The notes beneath the pieces are model-generated. The model was given only the letters and a program-made list of their open reading frames with translations, was not told the DNA's origin and did no database searches. Of a stretch of 64,000 nucleotides of DNA, positions 28,816 to 37,389 are shown piece by piece. A program made the translations under genes and the position numbers. Numbering within the stretch: the stretch's first letter is position 1; every line of letters starts with the position of its first letter. Source of the DNA: Piscinibacter sp. HJYY11 (GTDB lineage: Bacteria > Pseudomonadota > Gammaproteobacteria > Burkholderiales > Burkholderiaceae_C). The DNA lies in contig NZ_JAERQZ010000001.1 of the NCBI RefSeq assembly GCF_016735515.1, positions 4,018,746 through 4,082,745 of the forward strand, read 5' to 3'.

Positions 28816-29502
28816 TCAGCGCGAGGTTCGATAGTCCTCGTTGCCCGCCAGGAAGTCGTGCTCGGCCAGCGCGTCTTTGGTCCACGCGGCGACGCTCTTG
28901 AGCGACTGCACGCGCTCGATGTAGGCCGTGATGGCCGGCGGCACCGGCAGGCCGTAGGTGACGATGCGCTTGACCACCGGCGCGTAGAACGCATCGGCGA
29001 TGCTGAAGCTGCCGAAGAGCAGCGGGCCCTGGTAGGTGGCAAGCAGCTCGCCCCACATCTGCACGATGCGGTCGAGGTCGGCCCTCACCTGCGGCTGTTC
29101 GGCCAGCACGCGTGGGCCCACGTGCTGCAACTGGGCCTCGATGTTCATGCCGAAGTGCGTGCGCAGCGCGCTGAAGCCCGAGTGCATCTCGGCCACCACG
29201 CTGCGCGCGCGGGCGCGCGTCTTGGCATCGGTGGGCCACAGCGCCTTCTCGGGGAATTTCTCGGCCAGGTACTCGGCGATGGCGAGTGAATCCCAGATCA
29301 CGAGGTCGCCATCCACCAGCACCGGCACGCGCCCGGCCGGGTTGAGCTTGACGATCTCTTTCTTGAAGTGCGAGTCGGGCACCGTGTAGTCGAGGCGCAT
29401 CACCGTCTCGTCGAAGGGGATGCCGGCCTCCTTCATCAACACCCAGGGGCGCATCGACCACGAGGAGTAGTTCTTGTTGCCGATGTAGAGGTGCAATGCC
29501 AT
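28816..29502 (-). CDS. Glutathione S-transferase family protein
   Basis: A 228-residue two-domain GST: an N-terminal thioredoxin fold (YIGNKNYSSWSMRPWVLM with candidate catalytic Ser, KLNPAGRVPVL cis-proline loop, WDSLAIAEYLAE for the glutathione gamma-glutamyl contact) and a helical C-terminal domain containing FSIADAFYAPV. Substrate is not predictable from sequence. It is co-directional with cca, 24 nt upstream of it. Confidence 0.9.
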   Translation of the reverse strand: MALHLYIGNKNYSSWSMRPWVLMKEAGIPFDETVMRLDYTVPDSHFKKEIVKLNPAGRVPVLVDGDLVIWDSLAIAEYLAEKFPEKALWPTDAKTRARARSVVAEMHSGFSALRTHFGMNIEAQLQHVGPRVLAEQPQVRADLDRIVQMWGELLATYQGPLLFGSFSIADAFYAPVVKRIVTYGLPVPPAITAYIERVQSLKSVAAWTKDALAEHDFLAGNEDYRTSR

Positions 29503-29631
29503 GGGCGTCTCTTCGTCTTGTCAGGGGGTCTGCGATGCTAGGTCAGGCGGCGGTGCCCGTCGATGACAACGCCGCATCGCCTTGATGCGGCCACGGCATC
29601 GGCCGCCGTTCGCCGTTGGTTCGGCCGCGCG

Positions 29632-30585
29632 TCAGCCGCGCCGGGCTTCACGCCGCCAGCCGTCGAGTCGCGTGGCTTCGCCGTACCGCGACAGCACCTG
29701 CGGCATCACCGCTTCGAGCGCCGTGGGGCGGATGCCGAGCGCGGCCAGCCCTGGCGCCTGGCCATTCGGCACGTTGGGCACGGCCATCGAGTCGAGGTTG
29801 TCGCGCGACATCAGCGGCTCGCCGGGCAGCAGCTCCAGCAGGCGGGCCTGCAGCCGGCCGAGCGCGGGGGGCAGCGGCACGATGCGCCGCGGGTGGCCCG
29901 ACCATGCCCCGGCCCGCTGCACGAGTTCGCGCAGGGTGTACGGCCGGGGCCCGGCGAGTTCATAGGTGGTGCCGATGGTCTGCGGCGAGCGCAGCACTTG
30001 CACGATGGCCTCGGCCACGTCGCCCACCCACACCGGCTGGAAGCGCGCGTCGGCGCAGGCGAGCGGCATCACCGGGAAGAGCGCCTGCAGCTGCGCGAAG
30101 AGGTTGAGGAAGCGGTCCTGCTCGCCGAAGATGACCGACGGGCGCAGCACCGTGAGGTCGAGCTTCGCCCCGCGCAGCACGGCCTCGCCTTCGGCCTTGC
30201 TGCGCTGGTAGCGCGAGGGCGCATCGGGCGCCGCGCCCAGCGAGCTCACGTGCACGACACGCTTCACGCCGGCAATCGCGCAGGCCCGCGCGAGCCGGCG
30301 CGGCAGCTCCACGTGCACCTCGCGGAAGGCGCTTTCGCTGCCATGCAGGATGGCGATCAGGTTGACGACCGCGTACTTGCCGCGCAGCAGCCGCACGAGC
30401 TCGGGTTCGTCGAAAGACCGGGCCGGCAGCACCTCGACGCCGGGCAACATCCACAAGGGCTTGGCCCGCGCAGGCCGGCGGCTCGGCACGGTGACGCGCG
30501 CGGCGCCGTCGCCGTCGGCCACCAGGTGCTCGCACAAGGTGCGGCCGACGAAGCCGCTGCCGCCCAGCACGAGCACCGGCTTCAC
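29632..30585 (-). CDS. NDUFA9-like NAD(P)-binding epimerase family protein
   Basis: A 317-residue atypical SDR. GGSGFVGRTL is the nucleotide-binding loop; VVHVSSLGA and YQRSKAEGE (Tyr-x3-Lys) follow, with LRPSVIFGEQDRFLN, the pattern of the complex I NDUFA9 subfamily. Whether bacterial members bind complex I is uncertain. The start is GTG, overlapping the stop of the lytic transglycosylase gene by 4 bases (GTGA), so the two are coupled. Confidence 0.88.
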   Translation of the reverse strand: MKPVLVLGGSGFVGRTLCEHLVADGDGAARVTVPSRRPARAKPLWMLPGVEVLPARSFDEPELVRLLRGKYAVVNLIAILHGSESAFREVHVELPRRLARACAIAGVKRVVHVSSLGAAPDAPSRYQRSKAEGEAVLRGAKLDLTVLRPSVIFGEQDRFLNLFAQLQALFPVMPLACADARFQPVWVGDVAEAIVQVLRSPQTIGTTYELAGPRPYTLRELVQRAGAWSGHPRRIVPLPPALGRLQARLLELLPGEPLMSRDNLDSMAVPNVPNGQAPGLAALGIRPTALEAVMPQVLSRYGEATRLDGWRREARRG

Positions 30586-32654
30586 GGCAGCTCCCCGTTG
30601 CTGGTGGGCGCCGACGCGAGCCGCGGGCCGACCATGCGGCCCAGGCGTGCCTTGAGCGAGGGGGCCTGCGCCGGCTGAGGTGCCGAGGCGCCGGACGGCG
30701 CGGGGGCCGGTGCGTTGAGCAGGGCCGAGTAGAAGATGGCGTTGGACAGCACCTTCTTCACGTAGTCGCGCGTCTCGTTGAAGGGCACGTTCTCGGCCCA
30801 GATGGCGGCTTCGAGCACCGGACCTTCGCGCCAGCGGCGCGGGCGGCTCGGGCCGGCGTTGTAGGCCGCGGCGGCCAGCAGCTCGGAGCCTTCGAAGTCT
30901 TCGAGCACCAGGCGCAGGTACTGGGTGCCGAGCTTCAGGTTGGTGTCGCGGTCGGCGATCATGTCCTGCGAGAAGGGCAGGCCGATCTTCCGCGCCGTCC
31001 AGCGGGCGGTGGCCGGCATGATCTGCATCAGGCCCGAGGCGCCCACGTGGGAGCGCGCGTCCATGATGAAGCGCGACTCCTGGCGGATGAGGCCGTACAC
31101 GTAGGCCGCATCAAGCCCGATCTCCTTCGCACGCGCCTGCACCTCGCGCTTGAAGGGGGTGGGGTAGCGCTGCGCGAGGTGGATCTCGCCGCGCGTGCGG
31201 TCGCTGGTGTTGATGCAGCGGTCCCACACCTCCTTGTCGCACGCGAGCTGGGCGGCGGCGATGAGCGCGCGGTCGTCCATGCCGCGCAGGGTGAAGTTCC
31301 ATTCGCGCACGCCTTCGTTGCGCAGGCCGATGGCGATGAGCTGCAGCGCACGCTGCAGGCCCGGCTCGCGCGCGGCGGCCTGGCGCTCCGCGTCGGTGAG
31401 CGGCGCCGGCGGCTCGGGCAGCGTGATGGGGCGGCCCAGCTCTTCGGCCGCAAGCGCGCCGTAGAAGCTCAGCTGGCCGGCGATGCTGCCGAGCATCTCC
31501 TGCGCCTGTGCGCTTATGGCCTGCGGATCGCTCGAATCGGGGGCGATGGCCTTGAGCGCACGCGCCTTCCAGTAGACCCAGGTGGGGTCACGCTGCTCGG
31601 CGGGCGCCATCGCGTTGATGGCCTGCACCACCTGCTGCCAGCGCGGCTTGCCGTTGTTGGCGCGCAGGGCGGCGCGGGCCTTCCAGGCGAGCGTCTCGTC
31701 GGCCCAGTCGATCTCGACCGCGGCCTTGCCGGCCATCAGCGCGGCGCGCTGGTAGTGGTCCGACGCATCGGGCAGCAGCTTGATCGCGGCCTGCTTGGCG
31801 ACCGCGGCCCAGGCCCAGGCGCCCAGCTCGGCGGGCAGCAGGTTTTCCCATTTGCCGCGCAGGCTGCTGGCGGCGGCATCGGGGTCGTTCGCCGCCAGGC
31901 GCATCAGGGCGAGCGTGGCGAGCTCGCGCTCGGTGCGGTTGCGCGGGTTGGCCTGCGCGAGGAAACGCTCGGGCCTGTCGAGCAGGGCACCGGCATCGTC
32001 GCCCGCTTTCGCGCTGATGAGCGTGGCCGCCTGGCGCACGGCGCGCGGCTTGTTGGCGTCGACCGAGAGGCGGGCGCGGCGCCATACGTCGTCGTCCTTC
32101 AGCTGCTTGGCCTCGTACAACGAGGTGGCGAGCAGGTTGCAGCCGTCGTCGCCTTCGCGCTGGGCGAACCAGGCGGCACGGCCGGCGCTGCGCACGTCCT
32201 TGCCGTCGAGGTGGTCGGCCAGCAGCGCGTAGCAGGTGACCTCGCGGTCGTCGTTCATGCGAAAGCGCGGGTAGTCGGCGGCGAGCGCCTTCCATTCGCG
32301 GCGGCGGCCGAGCTCGAGCAGCCAGTCGTTGCGCAGGCGGTCTTCGACGTAGGTGCCGCTCCAGCGGCGGTAGAAGGCCTCCACCTCGTCGAGCGAGGCG
32401 GCGTAGAGGCGGCTGTTGAGCTGCCAGTAGTCGACCCACATCGCGAGCGGGTGGCGCTCCATCATCGCGGCGCCGCGCATCTGGGCCAGCTTCACGGTGT
32501 CGCGTTTGCCGAAGGCGTCGCGGGCAGCGACGATCGCGTCGTTGCCGGTCTGCGCAAAGGCCGGGCCGGCCGGCCCCATGAGGGCAAGCCCCAGCCCCGC
32601 GACCATCATGCGCGTGGCTCTCAAGCCGGGTTCCAATACTGCTCTCAACACCAC
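30582..32654 (-). CDS. Soluble lytic murein transglycosylase (Slt70-like)
   Basis: A protein of about 690 residues with a long superhelical N-terminal region and a C-terminal goose-lysozyme-like domain. YGLIRQESRFIMDARS carries the catalytic Glu, followed by GASGLMQIMPATA and later AAYNAGPSRPRRW. It cleaves peptidoglycan glycan strands in the periplasm. I prefer GTG 32654 (AAGGG 9-10 nt upstream) because it adds a basic stretch before the hydrophobic signal core; ATG 32609 is the alternative and leaves a signal without positive charge. It is divergent from the 5-formyl-THF cyclo-ligase gene. Confidence 0.92.
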   Translation of the reverse strand: MVLRAVLEPGLRATRMMVAGLGLALMGPAGPAFAQTGNDAIVAARDAFGKRDTVKLAQMRGAAMMERHPLAMWVDYWQLNSRLYAASLDEVEAFYRRWSGTYVEDRLRNDWLLELGRRREWKALAADYPRFRMNDDREVTCYALLADHLDGKDVRSAGRAAWFAQREGDDGCNLLATSLYEAKQLKDDDVWRRARLSVDANKPRAVRQAATLISAKAGDDAGALLDRPERFLAQANPRNRTERELATLALMRLAANDPDAAASSLRGKWENLLPAELGAWAWAAVAKQAAIKLLPDASDHYQRAALMAGKAAVEIDWADETLAWKARAALRANNGKPRWQQVVQAINAMAPAEQRDPTWVYWKARALKAIAPDSSDPQAISAQAQEMLGSIAGQLSFYGALAAEELGRPITLPEPPAPLTDAERQAAAREPGLQRALQLIAIGLRNEGVREWNFTLRGMDDRALIAAAQLACDKEVWDRCINTSDRTRGEIHLAQRYPTPFKREVQARAKEIGLDAAYVYGLIRQESRFIMDARSHVGASGLMQIMPATARWTARKIGLPFSQDMIADRDTNLKLGTQYLRLVLEDFEGSELLAAAAYNAGPSRPRRWREGPVLEAAIWAENVPFNETRDYVKKVLSNAIFYSALLNAPAPAPSGASAPQPAQAPSLKARLGRMVGPRLASAPTSNGELP

Positions 32655-32672
32655 GTCTCGTTGCCCTTCATC

Positions 32673-33242
32673 GTGTCTGATCCATCCCGCCCCACCCGCC
32701 CCGCGCTGCGCGCGCAACTGCTGGCTGCCCGCGAACGATTCGCCGCATCGGCAGAAGTTTCAGCGGCCGTCGCGGCCATCACGCGGGAGTTGGGGCAGGT
32801 CATCGACCACCTGGAGCCCGAGTGCCTGGGCCTGTACTGGGCGATGCGATCGGAATTTAACGCAGCATCCCTGTGGAGCGACGACAGCGACGCCACCACC
32901 TTCTCGCTGGCGTTGCCTTTCGCACAGCGCGCCGCGCGTCAGATGCACTACCGGCTGTGGGACGGGCAGGCGCCGCGCCTCGTGGACGAGTGCGGCATCG
33001 CCACGAGCGATGGCGACAAGGTGGTGCCCGACGTGGTGCTGGTGCCGTGTGTCGGCTTCACCGCGGGCGGGTATCGCCTCGGCTACGGCGGGGGGTATTT
33101 CGACCGCTGGCTGGCCGCACATCCGCACGTCACGGCGGTGGGCGTGGCCTGGTCGGTCGGGCTCGTGGCCGACGCCGACTTCACGCCCGAGCCGCACGAC
33201 CAGCCGCTCGCGTTCGTGGTCACCGAGAAAGGCGTGGTCTAA
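32673..33242 (+). CDS. 5-formyltetrahydrofolate cyclo-ligase
   Basis: A 189-residue enzyme that converts 5-formyl-THF to methenyl-THF, recycling a folate storage form. Signature segments are VLVPCVGFTAGGYRLGYGGG followed by YFDRWLA. The GTG at 32673 (MSDPSRPTRP) is chosen because upstream sequence is the divergent transglycosylase start region. The stop overlaps the stop of the convergent LysR gene by 2-3 bases (33239-33242). Confidence 0.92.
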   Translation: MSDPSRPTRPALRAQLLAARERFAASAEVSAAVAAITRELGQVIDHLEPECLGLYWAMRSEFNAASLWSDDSDATTFSLALPFAQRAARQMHYRLWDGQAPRLVDECGIATSDGDKVVPDVVLVPCVGFTAGGYRLGYGGGYFDRWLAAHPHVTAVGVAWSVGLVADADFTPEPHDQPLAFVVTEKGVV

Positions 33243-34195
33243 CGCTCGCCCAGCGCGGCGCGCGTCTGTTCCGCGCGCGTCTCCACCCAGCGGCAGAACT
33301 CCTCCACCTCCTGCCGGTCGCGTGCCTGCGGCGAGGCGATGAGCCAGTAGGCGAGCGGCGTGGCGATGCGGCCCTGCGGGCCGAAGGGCTCGACCAGGTC
33401 GCCGCGCTCCAGTTGCTCGGCCACCAGCGGCAGGCGTGCGAGCGCCACGCCCTGGCCGGCCATCGCCGCCTGGATCTGCTGGTAGGTGTAGTTGAGGTAG
33501 AGCCAGCGGCGCGGCTGCGTCTTGGGCGCACCCTGCTGCGCGAGCCAGTAGCCCCAGCTCAGGTACTCGGAGCCGTGGCGGTGGTCGTCTTCCTCGGTCA
33601 CGGTGTAGTGCGCGATGTGTTCGGGCTTGCTGAGCGGTGGTGACGCACCCTGGCGGATCTGCTCCGCGAGCCACGGGCTGATGACGGGCGTGACCACCTC
33701 GCCGAAGAGCCGCTGCGCCCCGGCCGGTGCGCGCTGGTGGCCGGTGTAGCGCAGGATCAGGTCGAACTCCGGGTCGAGCGGGTTGGCGAGCGTGTCGGTG
33801 GCCTGCACGCGGATGTCGATCTCGGGGTGCTCGCGCTGGAAGGCTTCCATCTGCGGGATCAGCCACATCGAGGCGAACGAGGCAAAGGTGTTCACGCTCA
33901 CCACCCGCCGCCCCTGCGCCTGGCGGATCTGCTGCACCGTGGTGTCGATGCGCGTGAGGCTGGGCGCCAGCGCGCGCAGGAAGCTGGCGCCGTCGTTCGT
34001 GAGCTCGACCTTGCGCGTGCCGCGGATCAGCAGCGTGGCGCCCAGGTCTTCTTCCAGCGACTGGATCTGCCGGCTCACCGCCGACTGGGTGAGGCTCAGC
34101 TCGTCGGCGGCGGCGCGAAAGCTCAGGTGCCGGGCCACGGCCTCGAAGGTGCGGATCGGGCCCACGAAGAGCGGGCGGCGGCGGAAGTTGTTCAT
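33239..34195 (-). CDS. LysR-family transcriptional regulator
   Basis: A 318-residue LysR regulator: an N-terminal winged helix-turn-helix (IRTFEAVARHLSFRAAADEL then LTQSAVSRQIQSLEEDLG) and a periplasmic-binding-protein-like effector domain. The N-terminal MNNFRRRPLFVGPIRTF resembles the GcvA subgroup. It is divergent from a DUF2917 gene, with two palindromes between them, so that gene is the likely target. Inducer unknown. Confidence 0.92.
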   Translation of the reverse strand: MNNFRRRPLFVGPIRTFEAVARHLSFRAAADELSLTQSAVSRQIQSLEEDLGATLLIRGTRKVELTNDGASFLRALAPSLTRIDTTVQQIRQAQGRRVVSVNTFASFASMWLIPQMEAFQREHPEIDIRVQATDTLANPLDPEFDLILRYTGHQRAPAGAQRLFGEVVTPVISPWLAEQIRQGASPPLSKPEHIAHYTVTEEDDHRHGSEYLSWGYWLAQQGAPKTQPRRWLYLNYTYQQIQAAMAGQGVALARLPLVAEQLERGDLVEPFGPQGRIATPLAYWLIASPQARDRQEVEEFCRWVETRAEQTRAALGER

Positions 34196-34200
34196 GGTGA

Positions 34201-34269
34201 TTGATGACGATCAAGCATCAATGGGTTGTGCCCATTTCATTGGACCAGGGGGTCGGGCGTGCCTATTCT
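34201..34269. promoter_or_regulatory. LysR/DUF2917 intergenic operators and promoter
   Basis: Two perfect inverted repeats lie in the 103-bp divergent gap: TTGAT-N4-ATCAA (34201-34214) beside the LysR start, and AATGGG-N5-CCCATT (34220-34236). The second ends 3 nt before a -35-like TTGGAC (34240-34245), with -10-like TATTCT (34264-34269) after an 18-bp spacer. This is the position expected of a LysR activator site. Confidence 0.5.
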
Positions 34270-34298
34270 CCAGCTATCCCATCGCAAGGAGCTACATC

Positions 34299-34670
34299 AT
34301 GACCCAGGCAACGATGACAATTTCGCAACAGTCCGGTTCTGCGGAATGGACCCTGCCCGTGGGCGAGGCCCTGCGCCTGGACATCGGCCCCGGCGCCCGC
34401 GAACTGCGCGTCACCCAGGGCCGCCTCTGGCTCACCCGCGATGGCGCCGCCGACGAGCCGGCCGAAGACGTCTGGCTGTCGGCGGGCGACACCATCGCGC
34501 TCGACTCGGGCAGCGAGTGGGTGATCGAAGGCTGGGGCGAGACGAGCTTCCAGCTGCTGGTGCCGCCGCAGGCCTGCCCCACGTTCGCGAGAAGGCTCAG
34601 CGCTTCGACGCGGGCTTCTTCTTCGCTGGCGCGGCTTTCGTTCTGGCGGCCGGCGCCGGCGCTGGGCTGA
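34299..34670 (+). CDS. DUF2917 protein
   Basis: A 123-residue protein. Residues about 10-95 match the DUF2917 pattern, a small cupin-like beta fold (LRVTQGRLWLTRDG, VWLSAGDTIAL, WVIEGWGETSFQLL). The ATG at 34299 has AAGGAG about 8 nt upstream. The last 35 or so residues are Ser/Arg/Ala-rich and lie antisense to the end of the TfoX-like gene, an overlap of 74 bp. Function is unknown; LysR control is inferred from position. Confidence 0.82.
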   Translation: MTQATMTISQQSGSAEWTLPVGEALRLDIGPGARELRVTQGRLWLTRDGAADEPAEDVWLSAGDTIALDSGSEWVIEGWGETSFQLLVPPQACPTFARRLSASTRASSSLARLSFWRPAPALG

Positions 34671-35061
34671 GCCGGGTCTTGCGGGCGGTGGCCTTCCGGG
34701 CCGCCGCCTTCTTCGCCGGCTTCTTGGCGTTGAGGGCCTTGAGCGCCGCCTGCATCGCCATGCGCCCCCAGGGCAGCATCAGCATCGGCGACTCGAGGGC
34801 GTCGTCGGGTGCGGTCCAGAAACCGAGCACCACGCGCTTGCCGTCCTTGGTGTCGAAGTCGAAGGGCTCGCAGCCCGCCGCCTCGAACCGGGGCCGGGAC
34901 TCATCGTCCACCTTCAGGTAGAGCCGCTCCGCAGCGGCCATGCCGATGAAGAGGCCATCGACGTAGAAACCGTGGCCGCCGAACATGCGGCGAGAGGTCG
35001 TCGGCCCGAGCGGGCTCAGCAGTTCGAGGCAGTGCGCGGCGAATTCGGGTGACGAGGACAT
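34597..35061 (-). CDS. TfoX N-terminal-domain protein with basic tail
   Basis: A 154-residue protein. Residues 1-105 are a TfoX-N domain (RRMFGGHGFYVDGLFIGMA, LYLKVDDESRPRFEAAG, FWTAPDDALES). The last 45 residues are a Lys/Ala/Pro-rich tail (AKKPAKKAAARKATARKT and onward), resembling bacterial histone H1-like proteins and likely to bind nucleic acid. TfoX/Sxy of gammaproteobacteria activates competence genes, but single-domain relatives are widespread with unknown roles. The ATG is at 35059-35061. Confidence 0.85.
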   Translation of the reverse strand: MSSSPEFAAHCLELLSPLGPTTSRRMFGGHGFYVDGLFIGMAAAERLYLKVDDESRPRFEAAGCEPFDFDTKDGKRVVLGFWTAPDDALESPMLMLPWGRMAMQAALKALNAKKPAKKAAARKATARKTRLSPAPAPAARTKAAPAKKKPASKR

Positions 35062-35093
35062 GCGCGCGAGTGTGCCCAAAGCACCTCGCCGCG

Positions 35094-36614
35094 TCAGCCG
35101 CCCTTGCCAGCCCCTGACACCGCGGCGGTGGTCGCTCCCGCGGCCAACGGGAAGCGCACCACCACCCGCAGCCCGTGCGGCTTCACCGATTCCAGCGTCA
35201 CCTGCCCGTGGCTGCGCTCGACGATCTCCTTCACGATCGCAAGGCCCAGGCCGCAGCCGTTGCCTTCGTGCGTGGCGCGCACGAAGCGCTGGAAGATGCG
35301 CTCGTGCTCGCTCTCGGGCACGCCGGGGCCGGTGTCTTCCACCGTCAGCACGGCCTCGTGGCCTTCGGCATGCGCGCTGACCGTGACACTCGCACCACGC
35401 CCGGCGTATCGGATGGCGTTGTCGACGATGTTGACCAGCGCCTCGCGGATCAGCATCGCGTTGCCCGTCACCGGCAGGGGTGCCTCGGCGTCCTCGCTGC
35501 CGAGGTCGATGCCGGCGGCCAGCGCGCGTGGCACCTGCTCGGCCGCCACCTCGCGCGCCAAGCGCTGCAGGTCGAAGCGGGTGCGTGACTGCGCGGCGGC
35601 CGCCTCCGGCTCCGCGCGGGCCAGCGCGAGCAACTGGCTCACGAGGTGGGCGCTGCGGGTGGCGCTCTCGTGCACGAGCTTGAGCCGCGCGCGCAGTTCG
35701 GGGTCGGTCGCGACCGTGGTGCTCGCGAGCGCCAGCTCGGTCTGGCTCTTCAGGCCCGCCAGCGGCGTGCGCAACTGGTGGGCCGCATCGCTGATGAAGC
35801 GGTTCTGCGCGTGCACGCTCTCGCGCACCTCGGCCAGCAGCGTGTTGAGCGCAAGGGCGAGGCTTTTCACTTCCTCCGGCGCCGCTTCCAGCTTGATCGG
35901 CGTGAGGTCGTTGATCGCGCGCGCTTCCACCAGCGCGCGCAGGCGCGCAAGCGGGGCCAGGCCACCCCGGATGCCGCCCCACACAATTGCCGACATCAGC
36001 ACGATCAGCAGCGACAGGGGCAGGGCGGTGTCGATCAGGATCTGCTGCGCCAGCTCTTCGCGGCTCGCGCGGCTCTTGGCCACCTGCACCAGCAGCGTCT
36101 GCGGCCTGCCCGGCTCGCCATACGCGAGGTAGAGCGCGACCACGCGCACGTTGATGTCGCGGCCCGCCTCGGCGCCGGGGGTGCCCACCCGCTCGCCCGG
36201 CTTGTCGTTGTAGCGGTCGTGGAGCGTGCCGTCGTAGAGGTAGGGCTGGTTGAGCTGCGGGTGGGGGATGCCCGCCGGCGCCGGCATCTGGCTGTTGCCC
36301 AGGATGAACTCGCCTGGCGGCGAGCTCACCTTGTAGTAGAGCCGGTCGTCGGGGTCGGCCTCGATCACGTCCTGCGCGGCGCGCGGGAAGTCGATGTAGA
36401 GCCCGCTGCCGCTCGGCTTCACCTGCCGCGCGAGCGCGCGCGAGGCGGTGGACAGGCTGGCGTCGATCGCCTGGTTGGCATAACGCTCGGCGAGCTTGTA
36501 GGTGAAGATGGCCGCGGCCATCCACAGCACGAGCTGGGGCAGCAGCAGCCACAGCAGCAGGTGGCGGTGCAGCGATCGGCTGCCCGGGGTGAGCCAGGCT
36601 TTCCAGCGGGTCAC
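35094..36614 (-). CDS. Sensor histidine kinase (TctE/QseC-like)
   Basis: A 506-residue inner-membrane kinase with two membrane helices (about 18-40 and 198-215) around a periplasmic domain of the 2CSK-N kind. The phospho-acceptor block is ISDAAHQLRTPLAGL, with ATPase boxes NIVDNAIRY, DTGPGVP and GCGLGLAI. It starts with GTG immediately after the response-regulator stop (TAA then GTG). Its position beside a carbohydrate porin and sugar ABC transporter suggests a role like that of GtrS of Pseudomonas glucose uptake; this is inference. Confidence 0.92.
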   Translation of the reverse strand: MTRWKAWLTPGSRSLHRHLLLWLLLPQLVLWMAAAIFTYKLAERYANQAIDASLSTASRALARQVKPSGSGLYIDFPRAAQDVIEADPDDRLYYKVSSPPGEFILGNSQMPAPAGIPHPQLNQPYLYDGTLHDRYNDKPGERVGTPGAEAGRDINVRVVALYLAYGEPGRPQTLLVQVAKSRASREELAQQILIDTALPLSLLIVLMSAIVWGGIRGGLAPLARLRALVEARAINDLTPIKLEAAPEEVKSLALALNTLLAEVRESVHAQNRFISDAAHQLRTPLAGLKSQTELALASTTVATDPELRARLKLVHESATRSAHLVSQLLALARAEPEAAAAQSRTRFDLQRLAREVAAEQVPRALAAGIDLGSEDAEAPLPVTGNAMLIREALVNIVDNAIRYAGRGASVTVSAHAEGHEAVLTVEDTGPGVPESEHERIFQRFVRATHEGNGCGLGLAIVKEIVERSHGQVTLESVKPHGLRVVVRFPLAAGATTAAVSGAGKGG

Positions 36615-37292
36615 TTAAGGCGTCTCTGTTTCGAGCAGATAACCCAGGCCGCGCACCGTGCGGATCGACACCTTCGAGCCTTCGAGCTTGCGCCGCAGGC
36701 GGTGGATGTAGACCTCGATGGCGCCGGGCGTCTGCTCGCTGGTGTCGCCGGTCCAGCCTTGCACGATCTGCTCTTTGGTCACGACCTTGTCGCGCTGCGT
36801 CAGCAGCAGGTCGAGCAGCGTCCACTCGCGCGGCGACAGGTCGACCGGGGTCTTGTCGATGCTCGCGCGGCGGGCTTCGCGGTCGAAGCGCAGGAGGCCG
36901 GCCTGCTGGGGCGCAGCCGCGGTGGTGGCACCGTGCGCACGGCGCAGCAGGGCGCGGATGCGGGCCTCGAGCTCGGGGAAGTCGAAGGGCTTGGTGAGGT
37001 AGTCGTCGGCACCGGCGTTCAGGCCGGCGACGCGCTGCTCCATGCCGTCCCACGCGGTGAGCACCATCATCGGCAGTGCCGGCTTGGCGGCGCGCACCTT
37101 CTTCAGCACGCTGAGGCCATCGACGAGCGGCAGGCCGAGGTCGAGCACGCCGAGGTCGAAGTCGTGCTTGAGCAGCAGGTACTCGGCGACGGCGCCGTTC
37201 TCGGCCACTTCGACCTCGAAGCCGCAGCCCTTGAGGTTAGCAGTGAGCGCATCCGCGAGGATGGTGTCGTCTTCGGCGAGCAGGAGCTTCAT
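36615..37292 (-). CDS. OmpR-family response regulator
   Basis: A 225-residue regulator: receiver domain (EDD pocket, phospho-acceptor Asp about 51 in GVLDLGLP, Lys in YLTKPFD) and winged helix (SPREWTLLDLLL, IEVYIHRLRRKLE, IRTVRGLGYLLE). The ATG is at 37290-37292. It lies downstream of the LamB-type porin on the same strand and is coupled to the kinase. OmpR-type regulators bind tandem half-sites 10-11 bp apart; such repeats occur in the porin/transporter gap. Confidence 0.94.
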   Translation of the reverse strand: MKLLLAEDDTILADALTANLKGCGFEVEVAENGAVAEYLLLKHDFDLGVLDLGLPLVDGLSVLKKVRAAKPALPMMVLTAWDGMEQRVAGLNAGADDYLTKPFDFPELEARIRALLRRAHGATTAAAPQQAGLLRFDREARRASIDKTPVDLSPREWTLLDLLLTQRDKVVTKEQIVQGWTGDTSEQTPGAIEVYIHRLRRKLEGSKVSIRTVRGLGYLLETETP

Positions 37293-37339
37293 CGGCGGGG
37301 CATGTTCAAGCGCCCGCGATGGTAAGACAGCCCCTGCCG

Positions 37340-37367
37340 CCGCCTCGGAGTGTTTGCCCCGAGGCGG
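37340..37367 (-). terminator. Hairpin between porin and response-regulator genes
   Basis: A perfect 9-bp stem (CCGCCTCGG at 37340-37348 with CCGAGGCGG at 37359-37367) and a 10-nt loop lie 20-50 nt after the porin stop. There is no U-run, so it may protect the porin mRNA 3' end or act as a partial terminator between porin and regulator. Confidence 0.4.
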
Positions 37368-37389
37368 CTGCCGAGCCGAGGGCTTCAGC

